A stretch of DNA of 51,970 nucleotides from Magnetococcales bacterium (GTDB lineage: Bacteria > Pseudomonadota > Magnetococcia > Magnetococcales > DC0425bin3): positions 1 through 51,970 of the forward strand of contig JADGCO010000020.1 of NCBI GenBank assembly GCA_015228935.1, written 5' to 3'. Below are positions 25,167 through 35,400 of the stretch, one piece after another (the stretch's first letter is position 1; the number at the start of each line of letters is the position of its first letter). Both the position numbers and the translations under genes were made by a program. The notes below the pieces were generated by a model, which saw only the letters and a list, made by a program, of their open reading frames with translations, did not search any database and was not told the origin of the DNA.

Positions 25167-27056
25167 TTACAAGATGATGCGTGTCCCGATATCCATCACC
25201 TGTTGCGGGGGAAGCTTGAAAAACGACGCGGGACTTTCAGCAGCATTGGTCAGGCTGAGAAAGAGACGCAGGCGCCAATTGGCCATGACGGCGTTGCCAC
25301 CGGGTACGAAGGTGGCCTTGCCCAGGAAGAACGTGGCTTCTTCGATGGCAAAAGGCTCATTTCCCAGTTTGAGGGGTTTCATGGCCAGTGGAATATCCGG
25401 TTTTTCCATGAAGCCGAAGCGCAGGACGACCTGATAAAACCGGTTTGTCAACGGGGTGACTGTGAGACGTTCTTCGGTTGCGACATAGGGGGTGGGGGCG
25501 TTGCGCACGACCAGGATGATCACCGTCTCGCGCAGTGAACCAAACTTGCTGATGATCTGCACCAGGGGCATGGGGGTCAGATCCGGGTTGGAGGTCATGA
25601 ATATGGCAATGCCGGGCACCCAGACAGGCCCTTCTTTCTCGAAACCACGCAAGAATGGAGCCAGGGGAATGCTTTCCTGGCGCACGGCATGTTCGGTGAT
25701 GGTCCGGCCCTGACTCCAGGTGGACATCAGGAAATAGATGACGCCGCCCATGACCAGGGGGAACCATCCGCCATCCATGATTTTCATGACGTTGGCCGAG
25801 AAGAAAGCCAGATCAATGGTGAAAAAGAAACTGAACAACAGCAAGGTACGCAGCCAACCCCAGGCAAACATGGAGCGCAGCACAATCCCGAAGGCCAGGA
25901 TGGTCACTGCGAGCATGTCCCCGGTGACCGCAATCCCATAGGCAGAAGCCAGATTGGATGAACTCCCAAACCCGACAACCACGCCCATGACCGCCACCAG
26001 CAAGGTCCAATTGATGGCGGGAATATAAATCTGTCCCTTTTCCCGATCCGAGGTGTGAATGACCGTGAGGCGCGGCAACAAGCCCAGTTGCATGGCCTGC
26101 TGCCCGGCCGAGAAAGCCCCCGAAATCACGGCCTGTGAGGCAATGACCGTGGCCATGGTGGCCAGCGCGACCAGGGGATAGAGACCCCAGGAGGGTGCGG
26201 AGAGATAGAAGGATTGGGAGGCCGCAGTCGGAACCCGCAGGACCAGGGCACCCTGGCCCAGATAGTTGAGAATCAATGCGGGAAAAACAAAATAAGTCCA
26301 GGCCCGGTTGATGGTCAGCTTGCCAAAATGGCCCATGTCCGCATACAGGGCTTCGGCACCGGTCACGGCCAGAAAGACCATTCCCAGCACCATCAGGGCA
26401 TGGTGGCCTTGCGACAGGAGGTAGCGCACACCGAACCATGGGTTGAAGGCCTGCAATATTTCCGTATTCTGAATGATGTTGAACACCCCCAGCAAGGCCA
26501 GGGTGGTAAACCAGAGACACATGACCGGACCGAACAGGGCACCGACCTTCGATGTGCCTTTGTGCTGAAAGAAAAAAAGTATGAACAGTACGGTCAGGGT
26601 GATTGGAATGACGTAAGGTTTCAAGGCCGGAGTGGCCACTTCCAGTCCCTCGACGGCGCTCAGGACCGAGATGGCTGGTGTGATGACGCCATCGCCAAAG
26701 AAAAGCGACACCCCGAACATGCCAATACCCAGGACAATTTTATTGAAATGCGGGGAATTGGCGACGCGCTTCATGGCCAGGGTGGTCAGGGCCAAGGTTC
26801 CTCCCTCACCCTGACTGTCGGCGCGCATGATGAAAAATTGATATTTCAGGGAAAGGACGATGGCCATCGACCAAATGATGAGGGAGATCACACCCAGCAC
26901 ATTTTCCGGCGCAGGAACCGCTGAACCGTCTCGTCCGCCAAGGGCTTCCTGAACAGCGTAGAGTGGGCTGGTGCCAATGTCACCAAAAACCACACCAATC
27001 GAGGCAATGATTCCCTGCATCAGCCGCTCACGTCGCTGCGGCGAAAAATCGTTCAT
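25167..27056 (-). CDS. kup: Kup potassium uptake permease
   Basis: This 629-aa inner-membrane protein is a proton-coupled potassium importer of the KUP/HAK/KT family. The N-terminal GVVFGDIGTSPLYAVQEAL is diagnostic, followed by around 12 hydrophobic helices (to about 440) and a soluble C-terminal domain. The ATG at 27056 has an AGGAG 11 bases upstream and fits the family start; a GTG at 27107 would add 17 residues without support. It lies 40 bp upstream of parA on the same strand, so co-transcription is possible. Confidence 0.95.
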   Translation of the reverse strand: MNDFSPQRRERLMQGIIASIGVVFGDIGTSPLYAVQEALGGRDGSAVPAPENVLGVISLIIWSMAIVLSLKYQFFIMRADSQGEGGTLALTTLAMKRVANSPHFNKIVLGIGMFGVSLFFGDGVITPAISVLSAVEGLEVATPALKPYVIPITLTVLFILFFFQHKGTSKVGALFGPVMCLWFTTLALLGVFNIIQNTEILQAFNPWFGVRYLLSQGHHALMVLGMVFLAVTGAEALYADMGHFGKLTINRAWTYFVFPALILNYLGQGALVLRVPTAASQSFYLSAPSWGLYPLVALATMATVIASQAVISGAFSAGQQAMQLGLLPRLTVIHTSDREKGQIYIPAINWTLLVAVMGVVVGFGSSSNLASAYGIAVTGDMLAVTILAFGIVLRSMFAWGWLRTLLLFSFFFTIDLAFFSANVMKIMDGGWFPLVMGGVIYFLMSTWSQGRTITEHAVRQESIPLAPFLRGFEKEGPVWVPGIAIFMTSNPDLTPMPLVQIISKFGSLRETVIILVVRNAPTPYVATEERLTVTPLTNRFYQVVLRFGFMEKPDIPLAMKPLKLGNEPFAIEEATFFLGKATFVPGGNAVMANWRLRLFLSLTNAAESPASFFKLPPQQVMDIGTRIIL

Positions 27057-27204
27057 CTCCTGGTCCACTCCTGTACATGCCGTCAAGACTGTCGTTTCTG
27101 CTTGCACAGAATGCGCAGGACGGTACCCCTCAATGGCGCTCAGGTCAATGGACCACTTTGACCCCGTTCGCCAACTGACTGGAAATGCGGGTGTTTCAGA
27201 TGGA

Positions 27205-27375
27205 TTCTTGCCCGCCAGAGGGCATGGCCGGCAGCACGACGAAATGCCATTGGGGTTTGGACAGACGTTGCACGATGGTCATCCAGATGACGGCGATTGA
27301 GATACAAAACAGGGTCAGGGGTTTGCCTGCCACATGGCAGATGGCACGGGATGCCTTCGCAACCAGGCCAGGGTG
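27205..27375 (-). pseudogene. Deleted copy of the methyltransferase 3' end
   Basis: This block matches the 3' end of the intact methyltransferase gene at 29323-29396 and 29550-29647, with about 150 bp between these parts missing. The translation still reads CHVAGKPLTLF...QRLSKPQWHFVVLPAMPSGG to a stop, so the deletion is in frame; a one-base loss near 27361 breaks it farther upstream. The fragment abuts the stop codon of the VapC-like gene. The two copies are direct repeats bracketing the ImmA-PIN module. Confidence 0.88.
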
Positions 27376-27383
27376 TGGCGCTT

Positions 27384-27842
27384 CTACGATCCGGACTGGG
27401 AAGTAAAAGGATTACAAATATCAAGCCCGCAGACGGCCATTTCCGAGAAATCCTTGTCATTTCTTGTCGCAAGTGTCATATCTTTCACGAAGGCAGTCGC
27501 CCCGATGACGATATCTGCAAGCCCTCGGCTGCGACCACGGGCCATGAGTTCACCCCGCCACTGGCCTGCCTGAATGGCAATATCTTTTGTGACATCATGG
27601 ATTACAGAAACCGCTTGCAGGTGAGAAAACCATGCACTCAAATCTTTGACATTTTTCCCTTGCGCGGTATCCTTTGCGATGCCAGATTGGATTTCGGTGA
27701 GTGTGATAACGCTGATGTTTGTGATGCGCAACCCCATGAAAAAGCGAGAAACGGCTTCATCAGGTTTACGTTTAGTCAGTTCGCTGACAATGTTTGTGTC
27801 CAGTAAATAGTCTTGTCCATAATCCTGACTTGTGTCACTCAT
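27384..27842 (-). CDS. VapC-like PIN-domain toxin
   Basis: This 152-aa PIN-domain RNase has YLLDTNIVSELTK (Asp15), LTEIQSG (Glu50), GLADIVIGATA and TRNDKDFSE, the four-acid set of VapC toxins. It starts in a 4-bp ATGA overlap with the upstream ImmA/IrrE-like gene, so the latter probably takes the place of a conventional antitoxin. Its stop codon lies within 10 bp of the deleted methyltransferase copy. VapC toxins typically cut tRNA or rRNA; the actual target here is unknown. Confidence 0.88.
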   Translation of the reverse strand: MSDTSQDYGQDYLLDTNIVSELTKRKPDEAVSRFFMGLRITNISVITLTEIQSGIAKDTAQGKNVKDLSAWFSHLQAVSVIHDVTKDIAIQAGQWRGELMARGRSRGLADIVIGATAFVKDMTLATRNDKDFSEMAVCGLDICNPFTSQSGS

Positions 27843-29098
27843 GTTCTTGAAAAATCAATTTCGATATTATTGGCGACAAGTATTTCACGCAGCTCGGAAA
27901 ACAACACCGCAGGACAGCCGGGTCCGAACAAAAGTCTTGGTAATTCTATGACGACGGAACTGTCAGAGTCCAGCCCCAATGTCCATGCGTATTGATCGCG
28001 GGTGATTGATGCCAGTAAAAACAGTTCTGTTGCCATCCGGGCCATGTTTGAGCGATATTCCATGGGAATCTGGTTCAGGGGAAATTCTTCAAGACTTGGC
28101 TCGGACTCCATCTGCTGCCATCTGTCAAGATCAAGTTCGGATGCCGGTTGGGGAGGAACCTCAAGATTAGCAACGTTTTTCAAAATAGTTCGCACGGTTG
28201 TGTAAGGCAATCCGTAGTTGACAACGACATGTTCAACGGCTTTCCGGGAATCCTGGAATTGATCAACAAAATCGAGCAACACATTTCTGGGACACAGGAA
28301 ATAGGCGGCAAAGGCATTGGCGCGTTGCTCGACCTCGAATTGGGAATCGCTCATATGGCGGGAGACGTGTGCCATGGGACGACGCAGCCCGATGTCGGTC
28401 AGGGCATGACCCAACTCGTGGGCCAGATTAAAACGGCGTACCCATGGCAGCCTGTTTTTGGGAATTGCCTGGTTCAGGACAACCGTGACACCTCGGCTCT
28501 TGTCTGCGAACAGAATGCCTTCTGGTCCATTATGTCCGAGCAGACCGTCCAGCAGGGTCAAACCGGGAAAATGGTTTTTTACCAGATTCCGCATGGATGC
28601 AACGGGTTGATTGCCCAAGTTCAGGGTCCGCCGCAGGGCAATGGCCAACTTTTCCCCTTGTTGCCAGGGCAGCAGGGTTGCATCAGGGCGCGGAAGGTCA
28701 AGTTTATCGCGAGCCTCGATAAAGCGTTCCCACGAACTGGATTGGGACAAACTGTACTGGAGAGATTCCAGATTGCGGGCATCCTGGGAAAGCTGGAAAA
28801 CCCGCAGTCGGGACTCTTCGTCCAGCTCTATGAATTCCCGTCGCAACGTCAACATGCGGACTGGTTCATCGTCGGTTGGTGTTTCATACAGCCCGGCAGA
28901 GTGTGGTTCCTTGGCCAAACGCAAGGTCCGCAATAGTCGATCTGTTTCTTGATTGCCGAGCGGTTTTCCCGCTGCGATTTCCTCCAGATTTTGGATGGTT
29001 ATTCCTGCATCAGCGGCAACGGCAGCGGGGGTGATACCGAAGCCCTGGTACACCGTTCGCAGTGCGGTCGCAATCAATTTGCCTGCCGTTGAGTCCAT
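27839..29098 (-). CDS. ImmA/IrrE-type metallopeptidase with HTH-like N-terminus
   Basis: This 419-aa protein has an N-terminal helical segment (about 10-62) that looks like a Cro/C1-type helix-turn-helix, then a long linker, and an ImmA/IrrE metallopeptidase core with HELGH at 227-231 and EQRANAFAAYFLCP downstream supplying the third zinc ligand. ImmA-type peptidases cut repressors or antitoxins under stress. The ATG has GGAGG four bases upstream. It overlaps the PIN gene by 4 bp, and four 10-bp direct repeats lie about 65 bp upstream of the start, possibly its operator. Confidence 0.87.
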   Translation of the reverse strand: MDSTAGKLIATALRTVYQGFGITPAAVAADAGITIQNLEEIAAGKPLGNQETDRLLRTLRLAKEPHSAGLYETPTDDEPVRMLTLRREFIELDEESRLRVFQLSQDARNLESLQYSLSQSSSWERFIEARDKLDLPRPDATLLPWQQGEKLAIALRRTLNLGNQPVASMRNLVKNHFPGLTLLDGLLGHNGPEGILFADKSRGVTVVLNQAIPKNRLPWVRRFNLAHELGHALTDIGLRRPMAHVSRHMSDSQFEVEQRANAFAAYFLCPRNVLLDFVDQFQDSRKAVEHVVVNYGLPYTTVRTILKNVANLEVPPQPASELDLDRWQQMESEPSLEEFPLNQIPMEYRSNMARMATELFLLASITRDQYAWTLGLDSDSSVVIELPRLLFGPGCPAVLFSELREILVANNIEIDFSRT

Positions 29099-29163
29099 AC
29101 ATCCTCCAAACGATGCTCATACGGTACACATCAAGAGCCAACTCAGTTTGGCACCATCCTGAA

Positions 29164-29203
29164 AGAATCAGCAAGAATCAGCAAGAATCAGCAAGAATCA
29201 GCA
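29164..29203. repeat. Four tandem 10-bp repeats (AGAATCAGCA)
   Basis: AGAATCAGCA is repeated four times without change, followed by AGATTCTGCC, which gives an inverted half (AGAATC/GATTCT) at the end. It lies in the 215-bp gap between the ImmA-like gene and the methyltransferase gene, upstream of the former. Ten-bp spacing equals one helical turn, which suits an array of binding sites. Confidence 0.85.
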
Positions 29204-29313
29204 AGATTCTGCCATGACGGACATTCATCCGTCAAACAGAAAACAGCTTTGTGCATGTCCGGCAGGCCATGAGACTGTGTTTGAGCTGTGCAACCAAAGG
29301 ATATTCAAGGAAT

Positions 29314-30519
29314 TCAGAAAATTTCTTGCCCGCCAGAGGGCATGGCCGGCAGCACGACGAAACGCCATTGGGGTTTGGACAGACGTTGTACGATGGGTGC
29401 GGACTGTTCCGGGAGGAATGGCATGAACAGGGTTGTGCCAACCGGAATATCCAGGGAGCGGATGGGACGCCCCAGATGGTGTCGGCCAAACTGGCGCGGG
29501 TCTTCATCGACAAAAAAATCGATATCTCCCACCCGGGTTCGTTCTTGAAACATCCAGGTGGCGGCGATTGAGGTGCCAAACAGGGCCAGGGGTTTGCCTT
29601 CCACATGGCAGATGGCACGCGATGCTTTCTGCAACCAGGTCAGGCTGTCATGAAACAGACTCTTTTGCTGCGCCACGCTCTCCCCTGCATCGGGATTCTG
29701 GACATCATTCCTGGCAGGTTGTGCAATCAAGGACAACTCTTTGGTCACCCAGCGGTTGGTGAGGTGCCGGATGGTGAAGCCGCTTGCAGCAAGAACAGGA
29801 CGCAAGGTGGCGGCGGTAAAATGGGTGCAATGATCCGCCACCACGAGATCGAAGGGATTGCGGCGCAGATTGGGAACCTGGACAAACAAAATGCCGTTGG
29901 GGGTCAGTTTTGGCATCAAACGGCGCAAAAAGGCAACGGGATTGGGAACATGTTCCAGCACATGCACCACCGTGATCAGGTCGAAGCGGCCCGGGGCCTG
30001 TTCCGGGTCTCCGACAAAAAATCCTTTGACACCCGGGATGGCCTCAATGGTGCGGCGGTGTTGATCGTTCCATTCGGTGCCATACAACTGCCAGTCGGGC
30101 TGAATTCTGGAAAAACTTTCCAGGAGACTCCCATTGCCGCAGCCGATATCCAACAGGCTACCGCTTGCAGGGAGTGGAACGGCTTGCAGGAGATTGTGCA
30201 GGAGTTTTTCCGAACGATTGATGATGTGTCCCTGGGATTCAAAGACGGGATGTTCACCGCTGCCGGTTTGGGCGTAAATCTGGTAGGCTGCATAGATTTG
30301 GCGCGTCTCCGCCTGCCAGTGGCGGTCGGGATTTTTTTGAATGGTGCCACACCGGGTGCAGCAATGGACCATGCCGCCGGCAGGGAAGGGTTGACAATCG
30401 GAGGTTACCCGATAATGGGAGGCAAAATCAGGGGCACCGGTCATGATCGTGTGTTGACAGAGATGACACCCGACCAGGGATGGTTGGGGGGGGAGGGAAG
30501 ACGGATCTGGTTCAGACAT
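29314..30519 (-). CDS. Class I SAM methyltransferase with zinc-binding N-terminus
   Basis: This 401-aa protein has an N-terminal zinc-ribbon-like part (CHLC and CTRC pairs), a Rossmann methyltransferase domain with LLDIGCGNGSLL and HVLEHVPNPVAFLRRL, and a C-terminal domain with GKPLALFGTSIAATWMF and IPVGTTLF. This layout is that of sugar C-methyltransferase-like enzymes with a second Rossmann-like module. The substrate is unknown, possibly a nucleotide sugar or glycan. The ATG at 30519 has AGGA eight bases upstream; an ATG at 30525 is close to it. A deleted copy of its 3' end sits at 27205-27375. The gene is divergent from the radical SAM gene. Confidence 0.87.
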   Translation of the reverse strand: MSEPDPSSLPPQPSLVGCHLCQHTIMTGAPDFASHYRVTSDCQPFPAGGMVHCCTRCGTIQKNPDRHWQAETRQIYAAYQIYAQTGSGEHPVFESQGHIINRSEKLLHNLLQAVPLPASGSLLDIGCGNGSLLESFSRIQPDWQLYGTEWNDQHRRTIEAIPGVKGFFVGDPEQAPGRFDLITVVHVLEHVPNPVAFLRRLMPKLTPNGILFVQVPNLRRNPFDLVVADHCTHFTAATLRPVLAASGFTIRHLTNRWVTKELSLIAQPARNDVQNPDAGESVAQQKSLFHDSLTWLQKASRAICHVEGKPLALFGTSIAATWMFQERTRVGDIDFFVDEDPRQFGRHHLGRPIRSLDIPVGTTLFMPFLPEQSAPIVQRLSKPQWRFVVLPAMPSGGQEIF

Positions 30520-30806
30520 TGGCATGGTCCTGTGTATTTGCCGTCGGCGCGAAATGATTGCTGGTCAATGGTTCGAATCGTTGCGGGTCCATTGTTGCCA
30601 ATGCGGCAATTTTTGCCTGGATCATAACCATTTTTGTTGCTTTTCCCAAGCGTATTTACGTGACAGTCTGGCCGGGTGGGGCGTTGTTGGCCGGATTTTT
30701 TGTTGTGAGGGGGGTGCTTGCAATAAATGGTACGAATTATGCTTAGATGGGTGAGAGCTTTCCTGCCGGGACGTGACCACACTTTATTGCAGGAGTTACA
30801 GGCACC

Positions 30807-32369
30807 ATGGACAAAGGCCACAGGGATACCATCCAACGCATCCTGATCACCGTTCCCAACACCTCATGGTTTGGCAAGCGGCTCTGGGTTGTTCCACCCT
30901 ATACCCTCTCCCTGCTCAGTGCGGTCACCCCCAAAAATTTCACGGTTCAATTGTTTGATCCGCACCTGGGCAACGTTTCCTTCGAGGATGCGGTCAACAG
31001 GATTGCTGACTTTGCCCCGGATGTGGTGGGGATCACCTGCATGTCCCTGGAATATGCCCCCACGTTCCATCGCTATGCCCTTGCCATCAAGGAGCGCCTG
31101 CCGCACACCCGAATCATCCTGGGCGGGCCTTATGTGACCACTTCCACGGAAGAGGCCATGCGGGATGGTGTGGCGGATTATGCGGTGTTGGGGGAGGGGG
31201 AGCGGCGCTGGCCCAGGTTGCTGCGGGCACTGGCCCAGGGCGACAAGGATTTCAGCCACTTTGATGGTCTCGGTTGGCGCAGGTCCGGCCAGGTGATCAT
31301 CAATCCCATCGTGGATTTCATTGCGGATCTGGATGAGGTGCCGTTCCCGGACTATGAAAAGGCGGCCTATCCGAGTTACTTTACGACCAACAATGCCTAC
31401 GGCAATGTGATGAATGCGCGTTACGAACCCTACGCCATGACTGTCACCAGCCGTGGTTGTCCCTATCCCTGTATCTACTGTTCCACCCAGGCCATCGATG
31501 GCCGCAAGGTGCGTTGGCGCTCGGCAGAAAACGTCTTGCGGGAAGTGGATTGGCTCGTGGAAAAATATGGCGTGAAAGAAATTCTCTTTCTCGATGACAA
31601 CCTGATCCTGAACCGACCGCGCTTCAAGAAAATTTTGCACGGATTGATCGAACGCAACCACGATTTGCACTGGAAATCGGTCAACCTGGCCACCTTTCTG
31701 CTGACAGACGATCTCCTTGAACTGATGTGGCAGGCGAAATGTTACCAACTCATCCTGCCCATTGAGTCTGGCAATCAATATGTCCTGGACGAGGTACTGA
31801 AGAAACCGGTCAAACTCGACAAAATATCCGGTATCATGAAAAAAGCACGGGAACTCGGTTTCGAAACGGCCAGCGATTTTATCATCGGCATTCCGGGTGA
31901 AACCTGGGATCAGATTCGCGACACGTTTCGTTTTGCCGAGGAGATGGATACCGACATGACCTCGTTCCACATTGCCACACCTTTGCCCAAAACCGAAATG
32001 TATACCATTGCCCGTGACCGGGGTTATCTTCCGGAAGGGTTTCATTTTGGGGGCACGCAGTTTTTTGGTTTTGGCCGGGGCTGCATCACCACGGAAGAGT
32101 TTTCACCCCAGGAGTTGCACATGTTGCGTGCCATGGAATGGGATCGCATCAATTTCAAAAGCCCTGAAAAAAAGGCCCGTTTTGCGCGGATGGCCGGCAT
32201 CGGTCTGGAGGAGTTGGAACGCTGGCGCCGCAACACCATCCGCAATCTGGGTATCTATTTTCCCAATGCCGAAGGGAAGGAGACCACCACCAACCGGCCA
32301 TCACCTGTGCCACCTTTGGAAGGACTTCTGGATAAGAGTGGACGGTTTTCCCAGGTCGTCAACGGGTAG
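30807..32369 (+). CDS. Radical SAM protein with B12-binding-like domain
   Basis: This 520-aa protein has an N-terminal B12-binding-like region (about 10-145; GITCMSLEYAP and IILGGPYVTTS) and a radical SAM core with CPYPCIYC (Cys-x3-Cys-x2-Cys, near 217). Such enzymes carry out methyl transfers or ring changes on lipids, cofactors or natural products. The product here cannot be named. AGGAG lies 10 bases before the ATG. Its last codons (SQVVNG) fall inside the first unit of a 43-bp tandem repeat, so the present stop may have been set by the repeat. It is the only gene on its strand here. Confidence 0.87.
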   Translation: MDKGHRDTIQRILITVPNTSWFGKRLWVVPPYTLSLLSAVTPKNFTVQLFDPHLGNVSFEDAVNRIADFAPDVVGITCMSLEYAPTFHRYALAIKERLPHTRIILGGPYVTTSTEEAMRDGVADYAVLGEGERRWPRLLRALAQGDKDFSHFDGLGWRRSGQVIINPIVDFIADLDEVPFPDYEKAAYPSYFTTNNAYGNVMNARYEPYAMTVTSRGCPYPCIYCSTQAIDGRKVRWRSAENVLREVDWLVEKYGVKEILFLDDNLILNRPRFKKILHGLIERNHDLHWKSVNLATFLLTDDLLELMWQAKCYQLILPIESGNQYVLDEVLKKPVKLDKISGIMKKARELGFETASDFIIGIPGETWDQIRDTFRFAEEMDTDMTSFHIATPLPKTEMYTIARDRGYLPEGFHFGGTQFFGFGRGCITTEEFSPQELHMLRAMEWDRINFKSPEKKARFARMAGIGLEELERWRRNTIRNLGIYFPNAEGKETTTNRPSPVPPLEGLLDKSGRFSQVVNG

Positions 32370-32477
32370 AGAAAGCAGTGGGAATGACTGGTCCCAGGTC
32401 ATCAACGGGCAGGGAGTGCAGCGGGAAGGTCTGCTCCCAGGTCGGCAACGGGCAGGGAATACAGCGGGAACCTCAAG
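32349..32477 (+). repeat. 43-bp tandem repeat, three units
   Basis: Units start at 32349, 32392 and 32435, each with TCCCAGGTC, then TCAACGGG or GGCAACGGG, and a GGGA run near the end. The first unit overlaps the stop codon of the radical SAM gene and the third ends 4 bp before the stop of the convergent hybrid kinase. The unit is not a multiple of three, so it is not a protein repeat. Confidence 0.85.
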
Positions 32478-32480
32478 TAT

Positions 32481-35400
32481 TCAGGAGAGGGAGCTTGTTT
32501 CCGGTTGTCCATGGGCCAGGGTATCTTCAGGAATTGCCAACAGGTTGGCAATAATGGTCTGTGTCTGCCGTGCGCTTTTGAAATCGATCTTTTCGATCTG
32601 TTCTGCCATGCGCATCAGTTCTTTCTGCACGTCGGCGGAGGCACCGTTCAGGAGGGGTTTGAGGCGGTCAAACGTGCGCAGGGTTTCGAAGGCGTGGAGT
32701 CGCAGCAGTTGGGACAGCTCTGCCATCAGGGGAATGATCACGTCCATCTGCAAGGGCTTGGTGGACCCCGCCTCTGCAACATTTTTGGCAGCCTCCTTCG
32801 CCTTGACCTGACGCTGCAATTCACCGATTGTGGTGACGACTTCGGCCAGTGTCCTGGAAAAAAGGTCAAGCGTCCGGGGCAGGTTGTTTGTTTCCGAGGC
32901 CATCGCTTTTTCCAGGGCCACGGCGGTGGCAAAGAGGTCTTGTGCCGCAATATTGCCAGCCATGCCTTTGACTGTATGAACGATTCGTGCGGCAGATTGG
33001 GCATCATCCGGATTGTTGCTGGTCAACAGGGTGCGAATCGTCTGGTCTGATTGCGCATAATCACGATGGAATTCAAACAACAACGACTGAAACAAGCGGC
33101 GATTGCCATTGAGTCGCTCCAGGGCTGCGTTCACGCCCAGTCCTGGCAAATGATCGGGAATATCCGGACCAGCCTGTTCACTTTTCGGGGTACGTTCTGG
33201 AACAGCGACCAAGCCAAGCCCTGCCCGGGGGGGTATCCATTTTACCAATGTCGCATAAAGCCGGGTCCTGTTGATGGGTTTGGACACATGATCATTCATA
33301 CCGGCACGGATGCTTTTTTCCCGATCTCCCTTCATGGCGTGAGCGGTCATGGCAATAATAGGTAAATCCTTGAATTTTTCATTGTTCCGAATCTGGTGTG
33401 TGGCATTGTAGCCATCCATGACGGGCATTTGGATATCCATGAGGACAATGTCATAATCCGCCTCCATGACCTTGGCCAAGGCTTCCTTGCCATCGTGGGC
33501 CATATCCACGACGAGACCGATATTGGCCAGGATTTCCCCGGCCACTTGCCGGTTGATGGCATTATCCTCGACCAGCAGAACCCGTGCCCCGCCGATACGT
33601 TCCAGGATGTTTTTCGTGTCGATGACCTGACTTCCCTGTCGATAAGCCCTGGTGACTTCGTGGCCGAAAAGGGTCATGATCGTGTCGAACAGAATGGAAC
33701 AGTTGACCGGCTTCAGGAGGTGGGCATGCACGCCTTCCGCCTGGCCGGTTTTGCGTAACTTTTCCTCACGATCACAGGGAATCATGAGGATTGTTTTTGG
33801 AAAATGTTTTTTCGGTACCCTGGTCTTGATTTTCCGGATGGTCTGGATGCCATCCATTTCCGGCATGAGCCAATCCATCAACACCAGTTGGAAGGGAGTG
33901 CCTGCATCAACGTTTTGTTTGATGATTTCGATGGCTTCCTGTCCGGAATCAACTGCTGTGCCGGCAAAATTGAACATGCCGATCACTTTCAACATGGCGC
34001 TGCGGGCGCTCTTGTTGTCGTCCACAATCAATACCTTGAGACCTGCCATGCCCTCGGGGGCGTGCATGGTTTCATGACCCGGATTTGCATGGCGCAGGAA
34101 TCTGGCAGTAAAATAAAATTGGCTGCCTTGTCCAGGCTGGGAGGTTGCCCAGATTTTGCCGCCCATCATTTCAACCAGCTTTTTGCTGATGGAGAGTCCC
34201 AATCCTGATCCGCCATATTTGCGGGTAATGGTATTGTCGGCTTGTGAAAAGGCCTGGAAAAGCTTGCTGACCTGTTCCTCCGTCATGCCAATGCCAGTGT
34301 CCCGGATGCAAAATTCCAGGGTCAAATCGCTTTCCGATTCCAGAACCGTGTGGACCCCCACCTCAATTTCACCTTCATCGGTAAACTTGATGGCATTGCC
34401 GATCAGATTCAGCAATACCTGTTCGAGACGCAGGAAATCACCTTGTAATTCAAAGTGAAACCCTTCTGAAACACTCATGATCAGTTCAAGATTTTTTTCC
34501 GTGATTCTGGCCCGGAACAGGTCGATCAGGTGGTCAAAAACGTCCCTGAGAAAAAAATCCGCCATTTCCAGTTCGAGTTTTCCTTCCTCGATTTTGGAAA
34601 AGTCCAGAATATCGTTGATGATGCGCAACAGGGATTGCGAGGATTTGGAAATTTTGACCAGATAATCGCGCAATTTTGGCGTCACCTCCATCTGCAACGC
34701 CAGATCGGCCAGGCCGATCACTGCATTCATCGGGGTTCGAATCTCGTGGCTCATGTTGGCCAGAAAAATACTCTTGGCATGGTTCGCATTTTCCGCATCC
34801 CTTTTGGCTCTTTGCAGAACATCATCCATTTGGCGGCGATCAATGATTCCGGCCAGGGTTTGGGAAATGTCGGACAGGAGCAGATCATGCAGGGATTCCC
34901 GGCGATAACCTTCTTCGACATAGAGATTGAGTACGCCCAGGAGGGTGTCACCTTGCAGGATGGGCACGCAATAATGTCCATGCGGTTCCATGTCGTCATA
35001 ACGGACATCATGCCGGTCATCAATTTGTGTTGCAAAAACAATCTCTTTTGTCTGGGATGCTTTTCCACAGAGACAGAAGCCTGGTGAAATCCGGGCGCAG
35101 GCGGTCAATAAATATTCGGCCAGATTGCACTGCGCGGTCATGACCAGATTTCCGGTTTTTGTATCGACCAGAAAAATGCTTCCTTTGGCAAGAATGGCCA
35201 ACCAGGGAATATTCAGGATGATTTCCAGAGATCTTTGTAATTGCTGCGCCAGTGTCATGGGTTCCAGGAGGGTTTGCAGCAGGAGCTGCCGGGTGGCGCG
35301 CGATTGGGCGGACTCCTTCAGGAATGATTCAGCCTGCTTGCGGATCAAGATTTCTTTTTGCAATTCTTGATTTCTGGCGTCCAGTATCTTGGCCTGAATG

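Noticed and set aside
30717-30744. TTGCAA with TATGCT as a promoter for the radical SAM gene
   Set aside because: Spacing is only 15 bp and the boxes match poorly; too weak to list.
30864-32045. A 393-codon open frame antisense to the radical SAM gene
   Set aside because: Same artefact; the plus-strand protein has a clear CxxxCxxC motif.
31972-32811. A 279-codon open frame overlapping the end of the radical SAM gene and the 43-bp repeats
   Set aside because: Out of frame with the radical SAM gene and antisense to the Hpt domain of the hybrid kinase.
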